The notes below the pieces were generated by a model. It did no database searches. It saw only the letters and a list, made by a program, of their open reading frames with translations, and was not told the origin of the DNA. A stretch of 10,413 bases of DNA from Syncephalastrum monosporum B8922 (Eukaryota; Mucoromycota; Mucoromycetes; Mucorales; Syncephalastraceae). Made by a program: the position numbers and the translations under genes. The DNA lies in assembly GCA_000697355.1 (NCBI GenBank), contig JNEN01000647.1, positions 1-10,413 on the forward strand. Direction: 5' to 3'. Each line of letters starts with the position of its first letter. The first letter of the stretch is position 1. Below are positions 8,550 to 10,413 of the stretch, piece after piece.

Positions 8550-8838
8550 GCATTCATTGTTCTTTTTTTTTTCTTTATAGCATTTGTACAGTAAAATTTG
8601 CAATCTTTTTTGTTGTGTGTGCTGTGTACTCTATTGTGTCTATGATACATGAAGAAGAATAGTGGGGGAGGGAGATAAAAGAGAAGAGAAGAGAATAGCC
8701 GAGAAAAGCGCAGAGAACATCGTGTGCGTCAACAACGAGATAGAAAACAAGAAGGAAGAGGGTGAGGAGAGGGGTGCTTTGGAGTATAGAGTTGTGATTG
8801 AATCGTGTGGGAGCCATGGAGGAAGAGAATAGTATTAT
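8550..8838. other. Convergent 3'-3' intergenic region
   Basis: The ADAM and MGE1 stop codons face each other across 289 bp. The segment begins with T-rich sequence (a run of about ten T near 8563-8573) and then becomes purine-rich (GAAGAGAAGAG-like) around 8650-8770. No coding frame is convincing. Both 3' untranslated regions probably end here. No canonical AATAAA for the ADAM transcript was noticed. Confidence 0.5.
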
Positions 8839-9642
8839 TTACTGTTGCTCGGCAACGACGCCGACCTGGGCGGGGCGCAGGACACGGCCCTTGAGGGTGT
8901 AGCCCAACTTCTGGACGGCAAAGACGGTGCCAGCCTCCTTGCCGGGCATCGGGGCCTGGAAGAGGGCCTGGTGCTGGTTAGGGTCAAAGGCCTCGCCCTC
9001 GGGGTTCTGCTGCTCGACGCCGTGGCGCTTCAGGGTCTTGACGAGCTCGGTCTCGGTCATTGAGACACCGGTGTAGAGGTTCGTCAGCTGGTCGACGAGC
9101 TTGTCGGCCTCCAGGGCAGCCTCGGTCGCCTTCTCCTTGGTGCGCAGGTTCTCGGGCACAGACTGGAGCGCCATGCCGAGGATATCCACCGTATCGAGCA
9201 GGTCCTTGGCGAACTTTTGGATGGCGAATTCCTGGGCGCTGCTGATTTCCTTGCGGGTGCGTTCGCGAAGGTTCTCTTGGTCAGCCAAGCAGCGGATATA
9301 GGCATCCTTTGAATTATGGCATTCGCATTAGCATGAGCATCAGCATAAGAATGCGAGAAAAGGCAAAGAAAGAGTGCGACAGTGGGTCACCGTGCTTACC
9401 TGCAGCTCAGAGATCTTCTTGTCCTTCTCTGCCAAAGCCTTGGCGGCAGCATCCTCGGGGCTGGCAGCCGCAGCGTCCTTGTTCTCGTCCTGCTTCTGCT
9501 TCTGCTGCTGGTCCTCCTTGTTGGCGTCCTGATCGGCTTGGTCTGTGGCGTACAGACGGCGCGAGGCAGCCATCATGGAGAGTCTCGCAGCAGTGGGGCG
9601 GGCGACAGAGGCAATGGCAGCGGTGCGAATGGTTGACAGCAT
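8839..9642 (-). CDS. MGE1: Mitochondrial GrpE co-chaperone (Mge1), 2 exons
   Basis: This is the nucleotide exchange factor of matrix Hsp70 (Ssc1 type). It releases ADP during protein import and folding. Exons on the minus strand are 9642-9400 and 9306-8839, joined in phase 0 across a 93-bp GTAAGC...AAAG intron; 711 nt, 236 residues, near the 228 of yeast Mge1. Residues 1 to about 31 form an Arg/Ser/Ala-rich, acid-free presequence ending ASRRLYA, typical of matrix targeting. A charged Gln/Lys/Glu linker (35-60) follows, then the long helix with LADQENLRERTRKE (88-101), and the C-terminal beta domain (193-232) with HQALFQAPMPGKEAGTV and KLGYTLKGRVLRPAQVGV, the GrpE signature. Start choice rests on the presequence. 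The gene looks intact and is convergent with the ADAM gene. Confidence 0.96.
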
Positions 9643-9916
9643 GGTTGACAGTTGTAGTATTATAAAGGAAAAGCGACGAGGGTGCGAAAGAATAATAATT
9701 TTTGAATAAGGCGTCACACTCTGAAAGGCTTGTACGCCTACCCTATAATATACACACCCCACACTGGATCCGTGAGATTGCCCTGGTCGGGATATTTACA
9801 TACTCAAAAAATAAACAGCACTTTCTGTTTTTAGGCTTCTACTTCTGCCTCTTGCTTCTCTATCGCATTCTATCCCTCATAAGATATACTTCCATTCACT
9901 CAAGAACGTGGATACG
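9643..9916. other. Upstream region of MGE1, no gene supported
   Basis: An A/T-rich segment lies upstream of the MGE1 start (minus strand). TTTATAATA occurs about 16-24 bp before the ATG, too close to be a conventional TATA box unless the leader is extremely short. A 76-codon plus-strand frame at 9702-9932 is composed of low-information aromatic and leucine codons and is not supported. Confidence 0.4.
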
Positions 9917-10206
9917 TTACCGTTTATTATGACATGGTTCCAATAAAAGAAGTAATACTGTAACTAGCCTACGAAATTTCGTTCCGAAATTAGTTCTCGT
10001 GGACTACCCTTCATTTTTAATATACATACCGGCGTGGGGTCGTTGATGCGCGCTCACGGCGCGCGGCCACCGCCTCACCTGAACTGTATACACGTTTGAG
10101 TCACAGTGGCGCATTACTCAGGTGCAAAACACTTACCGGTGGGCGGGGAGCAGACATTTGGCGCAGAGGCGATGTCTATGAAGGTGTTTTCAACGGTGGC
10201 CACCAT
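9917..10206 (-). CDS. Possible small three-exon ORF of unknown function
   Basis: On the minus strand an ATG at 10206 opens a frame that can be spliced as 10206-10137, 10083-10030 and 9957-9917, giving a 54-residue peptide ending in TAA. Proposed introns are 10084-10136 (GTAAGT to ATACAG, 53 bp) and 9958-10029 (GTATGT to TTACAG, 72 bp). A further GTAAGT...TTTCAG segment at 10296-10353 would be a leader intron. An AATAAA lies just before the stop. Donor and acceptor quality matches the confident genes, but the peptide (start MVATVENTFIDIA) matches no family I recognise. It could be a non-coding spliced RNA, the start of a differently spliced gene, or chance. Confidence 0.25.
9971..9982. promoter_or_regulatory. 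12-bp perfect palindrome with a heat-shock-element-like core
   Basis: ACGAAATTTCGT is its own reverse complement and contains GAAnnTTC, the two-unit core of the heat-shock factor site (nGAAnnTTCn). A nearby GAA at 9986 is not in the canonical 5-bp register. It lies about 330 bp upstream of the MGE1 start and inside the proposed second intron of the small ORF. Function is inferred only. Confidence 0.25.
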
Positions 10207-10413
10207 CGCCGGCTAGTGGGTCGCAAGCGGGAAAGAAGAAAGGCAGAGGAGGCGGAGAGGAAGAGACGCAAAGGGGACGCGAGAAAGGAGCGGAACTGAA
10301 ACGTGCGTTAATGTCTCATATTCAATGCATAGACCTGAATCTGTTTCACTTACTGGCAGAGGAAAAAGCGGAAAAAAAAACCTCTGATGGGAGGGCAGCA
10401 AGCGGAAAGAAGG
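10207..10413. other. Window edge: possible spliced leader on the minus strand
   Basis: The segment is purine-rich on the plus strand and pyrimidine-rich on the minus strand. A minus-strand GTAAGT...TTTCAG unit at 10296-10353 (58 bp) looks like a leader intron feeding the possible small ORF that starts at 10206. No frame with recognisable protein content was found on either strand up to the window end. Confidence 0.3.

Noticed and set aside
8097..8603. 168-codon minus-strand frame
   Set aside because: It is antisense to the ADAM membrane helix and Pro-rich tail; its Arg-rich composition reflects the CCG/GGC codons opposite.
9658..9666. TTTATAATA as a TATA box for MGE1
   Set aside because: It lies only about 16-24 bp before the start codon, leaving almost no room for a leader.
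10048..10064. GCGCGC hairpin with a 5-nt loop
   Set aside because: A six-pair self-complementary stem of alternating GC is easily due to chance. There is no T-tract or gene end beside it.
10096..10299. Plus-strand frame with a faint MORN-like stretch (GDVYEGVFNGG)
   Set aside because: Only one partial, imperfect unit, followed by a Lys/Arg/Glu low-complexity run. The minus-strand splice signals fit the region better.
1..10413. tRNA, rRNA or CRISPR arrays
   Set aside because: No cloverleaf-like B-box sequence, no rRNA-like stretch and no regularly spaced direct repeats were seen on either strand.

Overview
The window looks like nuclear DNA of a filamentous fungus. Three confident protein genes are present, all split by very short introns (48-105 bp) with ordinary GT-AG borders. 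The encoded proteins are fungal in type: a Tyr1-like prephenate dehydrogenase, a membrane-anchored fungal ADAM metalloprotease and a mitochondrial GrpE co-chaperone. High intron density and mixed base composition suggest an early-diverging fungus such as a Mucoromycota member, but the lineage is an inference I could not test.

Layout. Positions 1-1079 hold a plus-strand region with three intron-like segments and a possible spliced reading frame without recognisable domains, ending in a pyrimidine-rich tract. Positions 1080-2405 are a foldback-type element: two inverted arms of about 490 bp around a loop of about 350 bp. The loop itself reads as a tiny four-exon frame. Positions 2406-3166 carry no gene I can support. 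Positions 3167-5077 (minus) are an 11-exon TYR1-like gene. Positions 5363-8549 (plus) are a 10-exon ADAM gene, divergent from TYR1 across about 285 bp. Positions 8839-9642 (minus) are a two-exon MGE1-like gene, convergent with the ADAM gene. The right edge (9643-10413) holds only a weak small spliced minus-strand frame and possible regulatory palindromes.

The three solid genes do not form a pathway. TYR1 makes 4-hydroxyphenylpyruvate for tyrosine, the ADAM is a secretory-pathway membrane protease, and MGE1 is the nucleotide exchange factor of mitochondrial Hsp70. They look like ordinary neighbours in a compact fungal genome. The most unusual parts are the long inverted-repeat element with its possible spliced loop gene, the ADAM gene's 18-nt microexon and a 51-nt in-frame intron beside its active site. 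I rebuilt exon structures by hand from frame, splice borders and family conservation; none is backed by transcript data.
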